Source of the DNA: Gallintestinimicrobium propionicum
Lineage (GTDB): Bacteria > Bacillota > Clostridia > Lachnospirales > Lachnospiraceae
Direction: 5' to 3'
Assembly (NCBI RefSeq): GCF_025567525.1
Contig: NZ_JAOQJY010000020.1
Coordinates: 1-64,000, forward strand
Length of the DNA stretch: 64,000 bases
In this document: positions 35,075 through 43,074 of the stretch, piece by piece
How the letters are laid out: every line of letters begins with the position of its first letter
How positions within the stretch are numbered: position 1 is the stretch's first letter
The notes under the pieces: generated by a model
What the model saw: only the letters and a program-made list of their open reading frames with translations
Database searches by the model: none
What the model was told of the DNA's origin: nothing
Position numbers and translations under genes: made by a program

Positions 35075-35695
35075 ATGGAGTATCGTGTAAAAACAATATT
35101 TAATAAGGAAGAAATCGAATCCTGTCAGCGGTTTTCGATGGATCATTTTATGTGGACATGTCTGCAGAAACCGGAGGCTTACGGGTGGATGGGCTACCTG
35201 AAGGATCAGGGACTTTTCGTGAAGCTGGTCTGCAAAGAAAAGGATCCGAAGCGCGTTTACCACAATTTTATGGATATGGTCTGTGAGGACAGCGCGATGG
35301 AGGTTTTCCTTGCATTCCCCGAAAAGGGTGAAGCGCTGACCAATGATGTAATGTATTTAAATTTTGAAGTCAATTCCAACGGTGCGATGTATGCAGCATA
35401 TGGAAAGGGAAGAAAAGGCCGTAAACCGATGCCGGAGAAATATCTGCAGGTTGTAGACTGCAAAGCGGACAGACAGGAGGACAGCTGGACACTGACTTAT
35501 CTGATCCCTGAGAGCTATCTGAAGGAAGAGGCAGGAGTGGAAAAGCTGGATGGGGAGACCGAGTTTTACTGTAACTTCTATAAGATAGCCCAGACTCCTG
35601 AAATTGAGCATTATGCTTCCTGGTCTCCGATCGATAATCCGACACCGAACTTCCATTTGCCGATATTCTTCGCGAAGGCACAGATCGTGGAGTAA
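35075..35695 (+). CDS. Carbohydrate-binding family 9-like protein
   Basis: 206 aa without a signal peptide. The composition and stretches such as LNFEVNSNGAMYAAYGKGR, WTLTYLIPESYL and HYASWSPIDNPTPNFHLPIFF match the CBM9-like (DOMON-like) beta-sandwich proteins widespread in gut Clostridia, where they are usually stand-alone and uncharacterised. Binding to a sugar is inferred from the fold only. It has its own RBS (AGAGGGACG) and no operon partner. Confidence 0.75.
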   Translation: MEYRVKTIFNKEEIESCQRFSMDHFMWTCLQKPEAYGWMGYLKDQGLFVKLVCKEKDPKRVYHNFMDMVCEDSAMEVFLAFPEKGEALTNDVMYLNFEVNSNGAMYAAYGKGRKGRKPMPEKYLQVVDCKADRQEDSWTLTYLIPESYLKEEAGVEKLDGETEFYCNFYKIAQTPEIEHYASWSPIDNPTPNFHLPIFFAKAQIVE

Positions 35696-35702
35696 GTGGG
35701 AC

Positions 35703-35734
35703 GAGTTTTTGCCACAGTTCACCGCGCCATTCGC
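35703..35734 (+). repeat. 32-bp direct repeat, copy 1 (filled site)
   Basis: GAGTTTTTGCCACAGTTCAC and the next twelve bases recur at 35804-35835 with one mismatch. Here the repeat is separated from its continuation (CGCAGCTGCGCTGCTTT, 35780) by a 45-bp insert containing the 33-bp palindrome. Confidence 0.8.
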
Positions 35735-35738
35735 GATA

Positions 35739-35771
35739 CAATAGAATGTACGCTCCGTGAACATTCTATTG
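35739..35771. repeat. 33-bp dispersed palindrome, copy 7
   Basis: Arms CAATAGAATG / CATTCTATTG, centre TACGCTCCGTGAA, flanks GATA and TTATGAAT. It is inserted into one of two adjacent copies of a longer repeat. Confidence 0.85.
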
Positions 35772-35803
35772 TTATGAATCGCAGCTGCGCTGCTTTTGGC
35801 TTA

Positions 35804-35969
35804 GAGTTTTAGCCACAGTTCACCGCGCCATTCGCAAAACGCAGCTGCGCTGCTTTCCGCTGCTTGCGCAGCTCCTTTTGCTCATCGATTGGCGCTCCCT
35901 TCGTGATTCCTTGTGCACAGATCCTCATGCGAGCATGAATCCGTGCGCAAGGAATCACGAGTGAACTGT
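35804..35969. repeat. MITE-like element (empty-site copy) with 9-bp terminal inverted repeats
   Basis: ACAGTTCAC (35815-35823) and GTGAACTGT (35961-35969) are perfect inverted ends of a 155-bp segment. Inside are CGCAGCTGCGCTGC words and an 18-bp stem (35901-35918 with 35943-35960, one wobble) capped by CATGC/GCATG. It encodes no protein. The segment ends 48 bases before the rpsJ promoter. The 35696-36017 region has no gene. Confidence 0.6.
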
Positions 35970-36017
35970 TGTATCGAAAAATGTACAAAAAAAGAGAAAA
36001 GTTTTTGAAAAAAAGCC

Positions 36018-36046
36018 TTGCAATTTTGTAGGGCTTACTTTATACT
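36018..36046 (+). promoter_or_regulatory. S10 operon promoter
   Basis: TTGCAA (36018-36023), 17-bp spacer, TATACT (36041-36046). No other convincing promoter was seen before the spc genes. Confidence 0.75.
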
Positions 36047-36052
36047 ACTAAG

Positions 36053-36313
36053 TGCTGTGACATGATAGCGAAGAAGCATAAGGTTGCTGCAACGGAAAAT
36101 ACATAATCCCTGCAGGTTTTTATGCGGAGCGAATGTCAAGTTAGTAAACTGACGACAAGTCACTGTACCAGATAACAGCACCTGTCACGAGACAGGGGAA
36201 ACGACGTGGAGTCCACGATAAGAGAAAGAAAGGATCTTTCAGGGTTGCTTATCAAGAGGACACACACGGGAACGTGTACAGTCACCGCTTGTCGCACTTA
36301 TCTCAAAAGCGCG
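36053..36313 (+). ncRNA. Long structured leader of the S10 operon
   Basis: About 260 untranslated bases. Stems seen include CCTGTC-ACGA-GACAGG, CGTGGA-GTCCACG, GAAAGGATCTTTC and ACACG-GGAA-CGTGT near the rpsJ start. The GC-rich stems are linked by purine-rich single strands, suggesting a protein-binding RNA. I do not recognise a described family; an autoregulatory ribosomal-protein leader is the natural guess. Confidence 0.5.
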
Positions 36314-36333
36314 AAAAGGAGGCGACTTTTTTT

Positions 36334-36654
36334 ATGGCAAATCAGGTAATGAGGATTACACTGAAAGCTTACGATCATCAGTTAGTTGATGCGTCTGCGA
36401 AGAAAATCATCGAAACAGTCAAGAAAAATGGAGCACAGGTGAGCGGACCGGTACCGCTTCCCACTAAGAAGGAAGTAGTTACGATTCTGCGTGCCGTACA
36501 CAAGTACAAAGACTCCAGAGAACAGTTCGAGCGCCGCACACACAAGAGACTGATCGATATCATTGCACCCACACCCAAGACCGTTGATGCTCTGCAGAGA
36601 CTGGAAATGCCTGCTGGTGTGTACATCGATATCAAAATGAAAACAAACAAGTAA
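36334..36654 (+). CDS. rpsJ: 30S ribosomal protein S10
   Basis: 106 aa, also known as the NusE transcription factor. MRITLKAYDHQLVD near the N terminus and SGPVPLPTKKEVVTI are canonical. ATG 36334 is chosen after AAAAGGAGG; an in-frame ATG at 36274 would add 20 unlike residues. First gene of the S10-spc cluster. Confidence 0.96.
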   Translation: MANQVMRITLKAYDHQLVDASAKKIIETVKKNGAQVSGPVPLPTKKEVVTILRAVHKYKDSREQFERRTHKRLIDIIAPTPKTVDALQRLEMPAGVYIDIKMKTNK

Positions 36655-36773
36655 TTGCAAGAACCTCTACAGAGACGTATGAATAGTCCAACTGCTTTAA
36701 CCACTTCTGATGCAGAAGCAGGAAAGTTGCGAACATTCCGCTATGTAGAAATCAACAGGAGGTCAAACGAACA

Positions 36774-37457
36774 ATGAAAAAAGCGATTTTAGCTACCAAA
36801 GTCGGAATGACTCAAATCTTCAACGAAGACGGCGTGCTGATCCCGGTAACCGTACTTCAGGCTGGTCCCTGTGTCGTAACACAGATCAAGACCGTAGAAA
36901 ATGATGGTTACGAAGCAGTTCAGGTTGGTTTCGTTGATAAGAAAGAAAAAGTTATCAACAGAGACAAGGCTGGCAAGAAGGAAGTCATTCACAGACATGG
37001 CGTAAATAAAGCTCAGAAGGGACACTTTGAAAAAGCTGGTGTTTCCTGCAAGAGATATGTAAGAGAATTCCGGTTTGAAAATGCGTCTGAGTACGCACTG
37101 GCACAGGAAATCAAAGCTGACATCTTCGCAGCTGGCGACAGAATCGACGCTACTGCAATCAGCAAAGGTAAGGGCTTCCAGGGTGCGATCAAGAGATTTG
37201 GTCAGCACAGAGGACCTATGGCTCATGGTTCCAAATTCCATCGTCATCAGGGTTCCAACGGTGCCTGCTCCTCTCCGAGCCGCGTATTCAAGGGCAAAGG
37301 AATGCCTGGTCACATGGGCTGCGTAAAGGTTACTGTACAGAATCTGGATGTTGTAAGAGTAGATGCTGACAAGAACCTGATCCTGGTTAAGGGTGCTGTA
37401 CCCGGACCTAAGAAAGCTCTGGTAACCATCAAAGAGACCGTTAAGGTTGAGGCTTAA
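36774..37457 (+). CDS. rplC: 50S ribosomal protein L3
   Basis: 227 aa, one of the two assembly initiators of the large subunit. KKAILATKVGMTQIF, SKGKGFQGAIKRFG and MAHGSKFHRHQGSNG blocks are present. It is slightly longer than the usual 206-215. Preceded by AGGAGG; second gene of the S10 operon. Confidence 0.97.
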   Translation: MKKAILATKVGMTQIFNEDGVLIPVTVLQAGPCVVTQIKTVENDGYEAVQVGFVDKKEKVINRDKAGKKEVIHRHGVNKAQKGHFEKAGVSCKRYVREFRFENASEYALAQEIKADIFAAGDRIDATAISKGKGFQGAIKRFGQHRGPMAHGSKFHRHQGSNGACSSPSRVFKGKGMPGHMGCVKVTVQNLDVVRVDADKNLILVKGAVPGPKKALVTIKETVKVEA

Positions 37458-37480
37458 AACTGGAAAGGAGGACCACACAG

Positions 37481-38101
37481 ATGGCAAACGTATCTGTTTA
37501 TAATATGGAAGGCAAGCAGATCGATACAATCGAATTAAACGATGCGGTATTCGGTGTTGAAGTAAACGAACATCTGGTACACATGGCAGTTGTTCAGCAG
37601 CTTGCAAACAATCGTCAGGGAACACAGAAAGCAAAGACTCGTTCCGAGGTTTCCGGCGGCGGAAGAAAACCCTGGAGACAGAAGGGAACCGGTCATGCAA
37701 GACAGGGCTCCATCCGCGCTCCCCAGTGGACAGGCGGCGGCGTAGTATTCGCTCCCGTACCGAGAGATTATTCCTTCAAGCTCAACAAGAAAGAGAAGAG
37801 AGCTGCTCTGAAGTCTGCTCTGACAGACAAGGTTGCAAATGCGAAGCTGATCGTTGTTGACGAGCTGAAGTTCGAAGAAATCAAGACCAAGAATTTTGCA
37901 CAGGTTATGAAGAACCTGGATGTAAACAACGGTCTGGTTGTTGTAAACGAGAATGATGTAAACGTAATGATGAGCGCAAAGAACATCGCTGATGTGAAGA
38001 TGGCTCTGCCGAACACCATCAACGTATATGACATCATGAAGGCTGGCAAGGTTGTTCTGACAAAGGACGCTGTTAAGACAATCGAGGAGGTGTACGCATA
38101 A
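37481..38101 (+). CDS. rplD: 50S ribosomal protein L4
   Basis: 206 aa. The extended loop region RSEVSGGGRKPWRQKGTGHA that lines the exit tunnel is intact, followed by the globular domain. In some bacteria L4 represses its own operon. The stop overlaps the rplW start by one base (TAATG). Confidence 0.97.
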   Translation: MANVSVYNMEGKQIDTIELNDAVFGVEVNEHLVHMAVVQQLANNRQGTQKAKTRSEVSGGGRKPWRQKGTGHARQGSIRAPQWTGGGVVFAPVPRDYSFKLNKKEKRAALKSALTDKVANAKLIVVDELKFEEIKTKNFAQVMKNLDVNNGLVVVNENDVNVMMSAKNIADVKMALPNTINVYDIMKAGKVVLTKDAVKTIEEVYA

Positions 38102-38400
38102 TGGCAGACATTAAGTACTATGACGTTATCCTCAAACCCGTCATCACTGAGAAGAGCATGGCTGGTATGGGCGAAAAGAAATATACCTTCCTGGTACATC
38201 CGGAAGCAAACAAGACCCAGATCAAGGAAGCTGTTGAGAAGATGTTCGAAGGCGCTAAGGTTGCTAAGGTAAACACTCTGAACGCTGACGGCAAGAACAA
38301 GAGACGCGGTATGGTAGTTGGTAAGACAGCCAAGACCAAAAAGGCTATCGTAACCCTGACCGCTGACAGCAAAGATATCGAAATCTTCGCTGGTCTGTAA
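38101..38400 (+). CDS. rplW: 50S ribosomal protein L23
   Basis: 99 aa tunnel-exit protein, docking site for trigger factor and SRP. KYYDVILKPVITEKSM start and AKVAKVNTLNADGKNKR loop are typical. Coupled to rplD; a 221-base gap rich in hairpins follows before rplB. Confidence 0.97.
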   Translation: MADIKYYDVILKPVITEKSMAGMGEKKYTFLVHPEANKTQIKEAVEKMFEGAKVAKVNTLNADGKNKRRGMVVGKTAKTKKAIVTLTADSKDIEIFAGL

Positions 38401-38600
38401 GATGCGATGAAAGGAAGCTAAAAGTAAAAGCTTCCAGTTAACGATCGAGGGCACTTCGCAGCTGACGCTGCTCGTCGCGTTACACGCGACTATGGCTCCT
38501 GCCAATAAGCACTTTGCTCGTGCAAGCACGGCAAAGCACTTCCTGCCAGTCGCCGCACCCTCGAGCTCATCGCGAATATGTGCATACAAGCACGATAATA
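38401..38600. repeat. Nested-palindrome insert between rplW and rplB
   Basis: GGAAGCT/AGCTTCC (38414-38436), GTCGCG-TTACA-CGCGAC, GCACTTTGC-TCGTGCAAGCACGG-CAAAGCAC and outer arms GCGATGA (38403) / TCATCGC (38568) and CGAGGG/CCCTCG nest or follow one another. Neighbouring gaps in this operon are 11-120 bases, so this looks inserted. It encodes nothing. Confidence 0.6.
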
Positions 38601-38621
38601 AATAGTAAAGGAGAAATCATC

Positions 38622-39464
38622 ATGGGAATTAAAACATATAATCCCTATACACCTTCCAGAAGAAATATGACTGGTTCTGATTTTTCCGAGATCACAAAGA
38701 CAACTCCTGAAAAGAGCCTTTGCGTATCTCTGAAGAAGAACTCCGGTCGTAACAATCAGGGCAAGATCACCGTTAGACATCATGGCGGCGGCGTTCGCAC
38801 CCAGTACAGAATGGTAGACTTCAAGAGATTCAAGGATGGCATTCCGGCAACTGTAGTTGGTATCGAATACGACCCCAACAGAACAGCAAACATCGCGCTG
38901 ATCTGCTACGCAGATGGCCAGAAGGCATATATCATCGCTCCTGAAGGACTGAAAGTAGGCCAGAAGGTCATGAACGGACCGGAAGCTGAAGTAAGAGTAG
39001 GCAACTGCCTGCCGTTATCTGAAATTCCTGTTGGTACTCAGGTACACAACATTGAGTTATATCCCGGCAAGGGCGGACAGATGGTTCGTTCTGCAGGTAA
39101 CAGCGCACAGCTGATGGCGAAGGAAGGCAAATATGCAACCCTGAGACTTCCCTCCGGTGAAATGAGAATGGTTCCGATCGTTTGCCGCGCTACAATCGGT
39201 GTTGTAGGCAATGGCGATCACAACCTGATCAACTACGGTAAAGCAGGACGTAAGCGTCACATGGGTATCCGTCCTACCGTTCGCGGTTCCGTTATGAACC
39301 CGAATGACCATCCGCATGGTGGTGGTGAAGGTAAGACCGGTATCGGCCGTCCTGGTCCGAGCACTCCTTGGGGCAAACCGGCACTCGGCTTGAAGACCAG
39401 AAAGTCTAAAAAGGCTTCTAACAAGCTGATCGTAAGAAGAAGAGACGGTAAGGCTATCAAATAA
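38622..39464 (+). CDS. rplB: 50S ribosomal protein L2
   Basis: 280 aa, needed for subunit joining and the peptidyl-transferase centre. GIKTYNPYTPSRRNMTGSDF start and NDHPHGGGEGKTGIGRPGPS (catalytic-region histidine loop) are intact. ATG 38622 follows AAAGGAG; the frame extends upstream through the palindromic insert but those residues are not L2. Confidence 0.97.
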   Translation: MGIKTYNPYTPSRRNMTGSDFSEITKTTPEKSLCVSLKKNSGRNNQGKITVRHHGGGVRTQYRMVDFKRFKDGIPATVVGIEYDPNRTANIALICYADGQKAYIIAPEGLKVGQKVMNGPEAEVRVGNCLPLSEIPVGTQVHNIELYPGKGGQMVRSAGNSAQLMAKEGKYATLRLPSGEMRMVPIVCRATIGVVGNGDHNLINYGKAGRKRHMGIRPTVRGSVMNPNDHPHGGGEGKTGIGRPGPSTPWGKPALGLKTRKSKKASNKLIVRRRDGKAIK

Positions 39465-39484
39465 GGTTAAGGAGGAGAACAACA

Positions 39485-39766
39485 ATGGCAAGATCACTGA
39501 AAAAAGGACCGTTCGCTGATGCCAGCTTGCTGAAAAAAGTGGACGCTATGAATGCTGCTGGACAGAAACAGGTTATCAAGACCTGGTCCCGTCGTTCTAC
39601 AATTTTCCCGTCCTTCGTTGGACATACAATTGCAGTTCATGACGGCCGCAAGCATGTTCCGGTATATGTAACTGAAGATATGGTTGGACACAAACTTGGC
39701 GAATTCGTAGCTACCAGAACCTACAGAGGTCATGGTAAAGACGAAAAGAAGTCCAAAGTTAGATAA
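39485..39766 (+). CDS. rpsS: 30S ribosomal protein S19
   Basis: 93 aa. ARSLKKGPFAD start, KTWSRRSTIFPSFVGHTIAVHDG and the C-terminal GEFVATRTYRGHGK are canonical. Sits in the 30S head. AAGGAGG precedes. Confidence 0.97.
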   Translation: MARSLKKGPFADASLLKKVDAMNAAGQKQVIKTWSRRSTIFPSFVGHTIAVHDGRKHVPVYVTEDMVGHKLGEFVATRTYRGHGKDEKKSKVR

Positions 39767-39785
39767 TTGAAAGGAGGTTTTATTC

Positions 39786-40175
39786 ATGGCTAAAGGACAT
39801 AGATCTCAAATTAAGAGAGAAAGAAATGCGAATAAAGATACAAGACCTTCTGCTAAATTATCCTACGCAAGAGTGTCTGTAACGAAAGCTTGTTTTGTAC
39901 TGGATGCGATCAGAGGTAAAGATCTGGAGACAGCACTGGCTGTTGTAACCTACAATCCCAGATATGCTTCCAGCCTTGTAAAGAAACTGCTGGAATCTGC
40001 AGCAGCAAACGCAGAGAACAACAACGGCATGAAGAGAGAAAACCTTTATGTTGCTGAGTGCTATGCAAACAAGGGACCTACGATGAAGAGAGTTAGACCG
40101 AGAGCACAGGGACGGGCTTACAGAATCGAGAAGAGAATGAGCCACATCACTGTAGTGCTTGATGAGAGAAAGTAG
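39786..40175 (+). CDS. rplV: 50S ribosomal protein L22
   Basis: 129 aa. KLSYARVSVTKACFVLDAIRG start region and the tunnel-hairpin part KRVRPRAQGRAYRIEKRMSHI are present. Preceded by AAAGGAGG; 11 bases before rpsC. Confidence 0.97.
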   Translation: MAKGHRSQIKRERNANKDTRPSAKLSYARVSVTKACFVLDAIRGKDLETALAVVTYNPRYASSLVKKLLESAAANAENNNGMKRENLYVAECYANKGPTMKRVRPRAQGRAYRIEKRMSHITVVLDERK

Positions 40176-40186
40176 GAGGAACGATA

Positions 40187-40843
40187 ATGGGACAGAAGGT
40201 TAATCCTCATGGTTTAAGAGTCGGCGTAATCAAAGATTGGGATTCCAGATGGTATGCAGACGCTGAATACGCTGATTATTTAGTAGAAGACTACAACATC
40301 AGAAAATTTTTAAAGAAGAAACTGTATTCTGCAGGCGTTTCCAAGATTGAAATCGAGAGAGCGTCCGACAGAGTAAAGGTTATCCTTTATACCGCAAAGC
40401 CCGGCGTTGTAATCGGTAAGGGCGGCGCAGAAATCGAAGTAACCAAGAAAGAGCTGTCCAAGCTGACAGATAAAAAGGTTCTGGTTGACATCAAAGAAAT
40501 CAAGAGACCTGACCGCGATGCACAGCTGGTTGCTGAGAACATTGCACAGCAGCTGGAGAACCGTGTTGCTTTCAGACGTGCTATGAAGTCCTGCATCGGC
40601 AGAACCATGAAAACCGGCGCAAAGGGTATCAAGACTGCTGTATCCGGTCGTCTGGGCGGCGCAGATATCGCACGTACCGAGTTCTACAGCGAAGGTACTA
40701 TTCCGCTGCAGACATTAAGAGCTGACATCGATTATGGATTCGCAGAAGCAGATACAACCTACGGCAAAGTTGGCGTTAAGGTTTGGATCTACAAAGGCGA
40801 GGTACTTCCTACAAAAGGAAATAAGGAAGGGAGCGATAAATAA
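40187..40843 (+). CDS. rpsC: 30S ribosomal protein S3
   Basis: 218 aa. GQKVNPHGLRVGVIKDWDSRW start, KH domain with VIGKGGAEIE, and the C-terminal S3 fold. Lies at the mRNA entry channel. Confidence 0.97.
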   Translation: MGQKVNPHGLRVGVIKDWDSRWYADAEYADYLVEDYNIRKFLKKKLYSAGVSKIEIERASDRVKVILYTAKPGVVIGKGGAEIEVTKKELSKLTDKKVLVDIKEIKRPDRDAQLVAENIAQQLENRVAFRRAMKSCIGRTMKTGAKGIKTAVSGRLGGADIARTEFYSEGTIPLQTLRADIDYGFAEADTTYGKVGVKVWIYKGEVLPTKGNKEGSDK

Positions 40844-40845
40844 CT

Positions 40846-41283
40846 ATGTTAATGCCGAAGAGAGTTAAACGTCGTAAACAGTTCCGCGGCACCATGGCTG
40901 GTAAGGCTATGCGCGGCAATACAATCACATACGGTGAATATGGCCTGGTAGCACTTGAGCCCTGCTGGATCAAGTCCAACCAGATCGAAGCAGCCCGTAT
41001 CGCACTGACACGTTATACAAAGCGTACCGGTCAGGTTTGGATCAAGATCTTCCCTGACAAGCCGGTTACAGCTAAGCCTGCTGAAACTCGAATGGGTTCC
41101 GGTAAGGGCGCTCTGGAGTACTGGGTTGCAGTTGTTAAGCCGGGCCGCGTAATGTTCGAAATCGCAGGCGTTCCGGAGGAAGCTGCAAAAGAGGCACTTC
41201 GTCTCGCAATGCATAAGCTTCCCTGCAAATGCAAAATTGTGTCGAAAGCTGACTTGGAAGGCGGTGTAGCAAATGAAGTCTAA
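40846..41283 (+). CDS. rplP: 50S ribosomal protein L16
   Basis: 145 aa, contacts tRNA at the A site. MLMPKRVKRRKQFRG start and ETRMGSGKGALEYWVAVVKPG are typical. Only two bases separate it from rpsC. It overlaps rpmC by 11 bases. Confidence 0.97.
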   Translation: MLMPKRVKRRKQFRGTMAGKAMRGNTITYGEYGLVALEPCWIKSNQIEAARIALTRYTKRTGQVWIKIFPDKPVTAKPAETRMGSGKGALEYWVAVVKPGRVMFEIAGVPEEAAKEALRLAMHKLPCKCKIVSKADLEGGVANEV

Positions 41284-41482
41284 AACCTATGTAGATGATT
41301 TAAAGAATAAAACAGCTGCTGATCTCGCACAGGAACTGACAGCTGCCAAGAAGGAACTTTTCAATTTAAGATTCCAGAACGCAACAAACCAGCTTGACAA
41401 TACTGCTCGGATCCGCGAAGTTAGAAAGAACATCGCCAGAATCCAGACAGTGATGACACAGAAAGCCAAGGTTGCAGAGTAA
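41273..41482 (+). CDS. rpmC: 50S ribosomal protein L29
   Basis: 69 aa, two helices. LAQELTAAKKELFNLRFQNATNQL is recognisable (shown in part) near the middle. The start codon lies within the end of rplP, so translation is coupled. Confidence 0.95.
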   Translation: MKSKTYVDDLKNKTAADLAQELTAAKKELFNLRFQNATNQLDNTARIREVRKNIARIQTVMTQKAKVAE

Positions 41483-41505
41483 TATCCAGAAAGGAGTAAA
41501 CGAAC

Positions 41506-41760
41506 GTGGAACGTAATCTGAGAAAAACACGTACCGGTAAGGTCGTTAGCAATAAGATGGACAAGACAATCGTTGTTGCCATTGAAGATCATGTAAAGCA
41601 TCCTCTTTACAAGAAGATCGTAAAAGAGACTTACAAGCTGAAGGCACACGATGAGAACAACGAGTGCAACATTGGTGACACCGTGAAGGTGATGGAAACA
41701 AGACCGCTGTCCAAGGACAAGAGATGGAGACTTGTTGAGATCATCGAAAGAGCGAAATAA
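41506..41760 (+). CDS. rpsQ: 30S ribosomal protein S17
   Basis: 84 aa OB-fold. RKTRTGKVVSNKMDKTIVVAIE and GDTVKVMETRPLSKDKRWRLV are canonical. Starts with GTG after AAGGAG. Confidence 0.96.
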   Translation: MERNLRKTRTGKVVSNKMDKTIVVAIEDHVKHPLYKKIVKETYKLKAHDENNECNIGDTVKVMETRPLSKDKRWRLVEIIERAK

Positions 41761-41796
41761 TCTACGGCAAGTAATTAAGTTGGAAGGAGAATTATT

Positions 41797-42165
41797 ATGA
41801 TTCAACAGGAAACGAGACTGAAAGTTGCCGATAACACAGGTGCCAAAGAGATTCTGTGCATCCGCGTTATGGGTGGCTCTACCAGAAGATATGCGAATGT
41901 AGGCGATATCATCGTTGCCAGCGTTAAAGATGCAACACCCGGCGGAGTTGTAAAGAAGGGCGACGTTGTAAAGGCTGTTGTAGTTCGTTCCGTAAAGGGC
42001 GTTCGTCGTAAAGACGGTTCTTACATTAAGTTTGACGAGAATGCTGCTGTAATCATCAAAGATGACAAGACCCCCAGAGGAACTCGTATCTTTGGGCCAG
42101 TAGCTCGTGAGCTTCGTGACAAGCAGTTTATGAAAATTGCTTCTCTGGCTCCGGAAGTATTATAA
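41797..42165 (+). CDS. rplN: 50S ribosomal protein L14
   Basis: 122 aa. MIQQETRLKVADNTGAKEI start and RIFGPVARELRDKQFMKIASLAPEVL end (given in part) are standard. Forms intersubunit bridges. Confidence 0.97.
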   Translation: MIQQETRLKVADNTGAKEILCIRVMGGSTRRYANVGDIIVASVKDATPGGVVKKGDVVKAVVVRSVKGVRRKDGSYIKFDENAAVIIKDDKTPRGTRIFGPVARELRDKQFMKIASLAPEVL

Positions 42166-42177
42166 GGAGGTGCCTTT

Positions 42178-42492
42178 ATGTCTACCATGAAAATTAAAAA
42201 GGGCGATACTGTAAAGGTCATCGCCGGCAAAGATAAAGACAAAGAAGGAAAAGTTGTTGCCGTAGATAAGAAGAACGGCAAGGTAACTGTTGAGAAAGTC
42301 AACATCATTACCAAGCACACAAAGCCTTCTGCAGCAAACCAGAATGGCGGAATTATCCAGAAGGAAGCTCCCATTGATGCATCTAACGTAATGTATCTTC
42401 ACAATGGGAAAGCAACCCGTATCGGCTTCAAGGTAGAGGACGGCAAAAAGGTTCGTGTTGCAAAGTCCACAGGCGAAGTAATCGATAAATAA
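42178..42492 (+). CDS. rplX: 50S ribosomal protein L24
   Basis: 104 aa. KOW motif region KGDTVKVIAGKDKDKEGKV and VNIITKHTKPS follow. An early 23S assembly protein. Preceded by AAGGAGG. Confidence 0.96.
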   Translation: MSTMKIKKGDTVKVIAGKDKDKEGKVVAVDKKNGKVTVEKVNIITKHTKPSAANQNGGIIQKEAPIDASNVMYLHNGKATRIGFKVEDGKKVRVAKSTGEVIDK

Positions 42493-42515
42493 TTCCGAGG
42501 AAGGAGGCTATAAGC

Positions 42516-43055
42516 GTGAGCAGACTGAAAGACTTATATAAAGACGAGATCGTAGATGCTATGATCAAGAAGTTCGGCTATAAAAACATTATGGAAGTTC
42601 CGAAGCTTGACAAGATCGTCATCAACATGGGTGTTGGTGAAGCAAAAGAAAATGCCAAGGTTCTGGATTCCGCAGTAAAGGATCTTGAGACAATTACTGG
42701 ACAGAAGGTTGTTCTTACCAGAGCGAAAAATTCCGTTGCTAACTTCAAAATCCGTGAGGGTATGCCGATCGGATGCAAGACAACACTTCGCGGCGAGAAA
42801 ATGTATGACTTCATGGATCGTCTGGTTAACCTTGCACTGCCTCGTGTCCGCGACTTCCGCGGCGTGAGCGCAGATTCCTTCGACGGCAGAGGCAACTATG
42901 CTCTGGGCGTTAAGGAACAGCTGATTTTCCCTGAAATCGAATATGATAAGGTGGAAAAGGTTAGAGGTATGGACGTCATCGTAGTTACCACAGCGAAGAC
43001 AGATGAAGAGGCACGCGAGCTGCTGAGACTGTTCGGCATGCCTTTCGCGAAGTAA
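42516..43055 (+). CDS. rplE: 50S ribosomal protein L5
   Basis: 179 aa, binds 5S rRNA. MEVPKLDKIVINMGVGEA, FKIREGMPIGCKTTLRG and LRLFGMPF are canonical. Starts with GTG after AAGGAGG. Confidence 0.97.
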   Translation: MSRLKDLYKDEIVDAMIKKFGYKNIMEVPKLDKIVINMGVGEAKENAKVLDSAVKDLETITGQKVVLTRAKNSVANFKIREGMPIGCKTTLRGEKMYDFMDRLVNLALPRVRDFRGVSADSFDGRGNYALGVKEQLIFPEIEYDKVEKVRGMDVIVVTTAKTDEEARELLRLFGMPFAK

Positions 43056-43074
43056 GAAGGAGGTAAATGTATTC

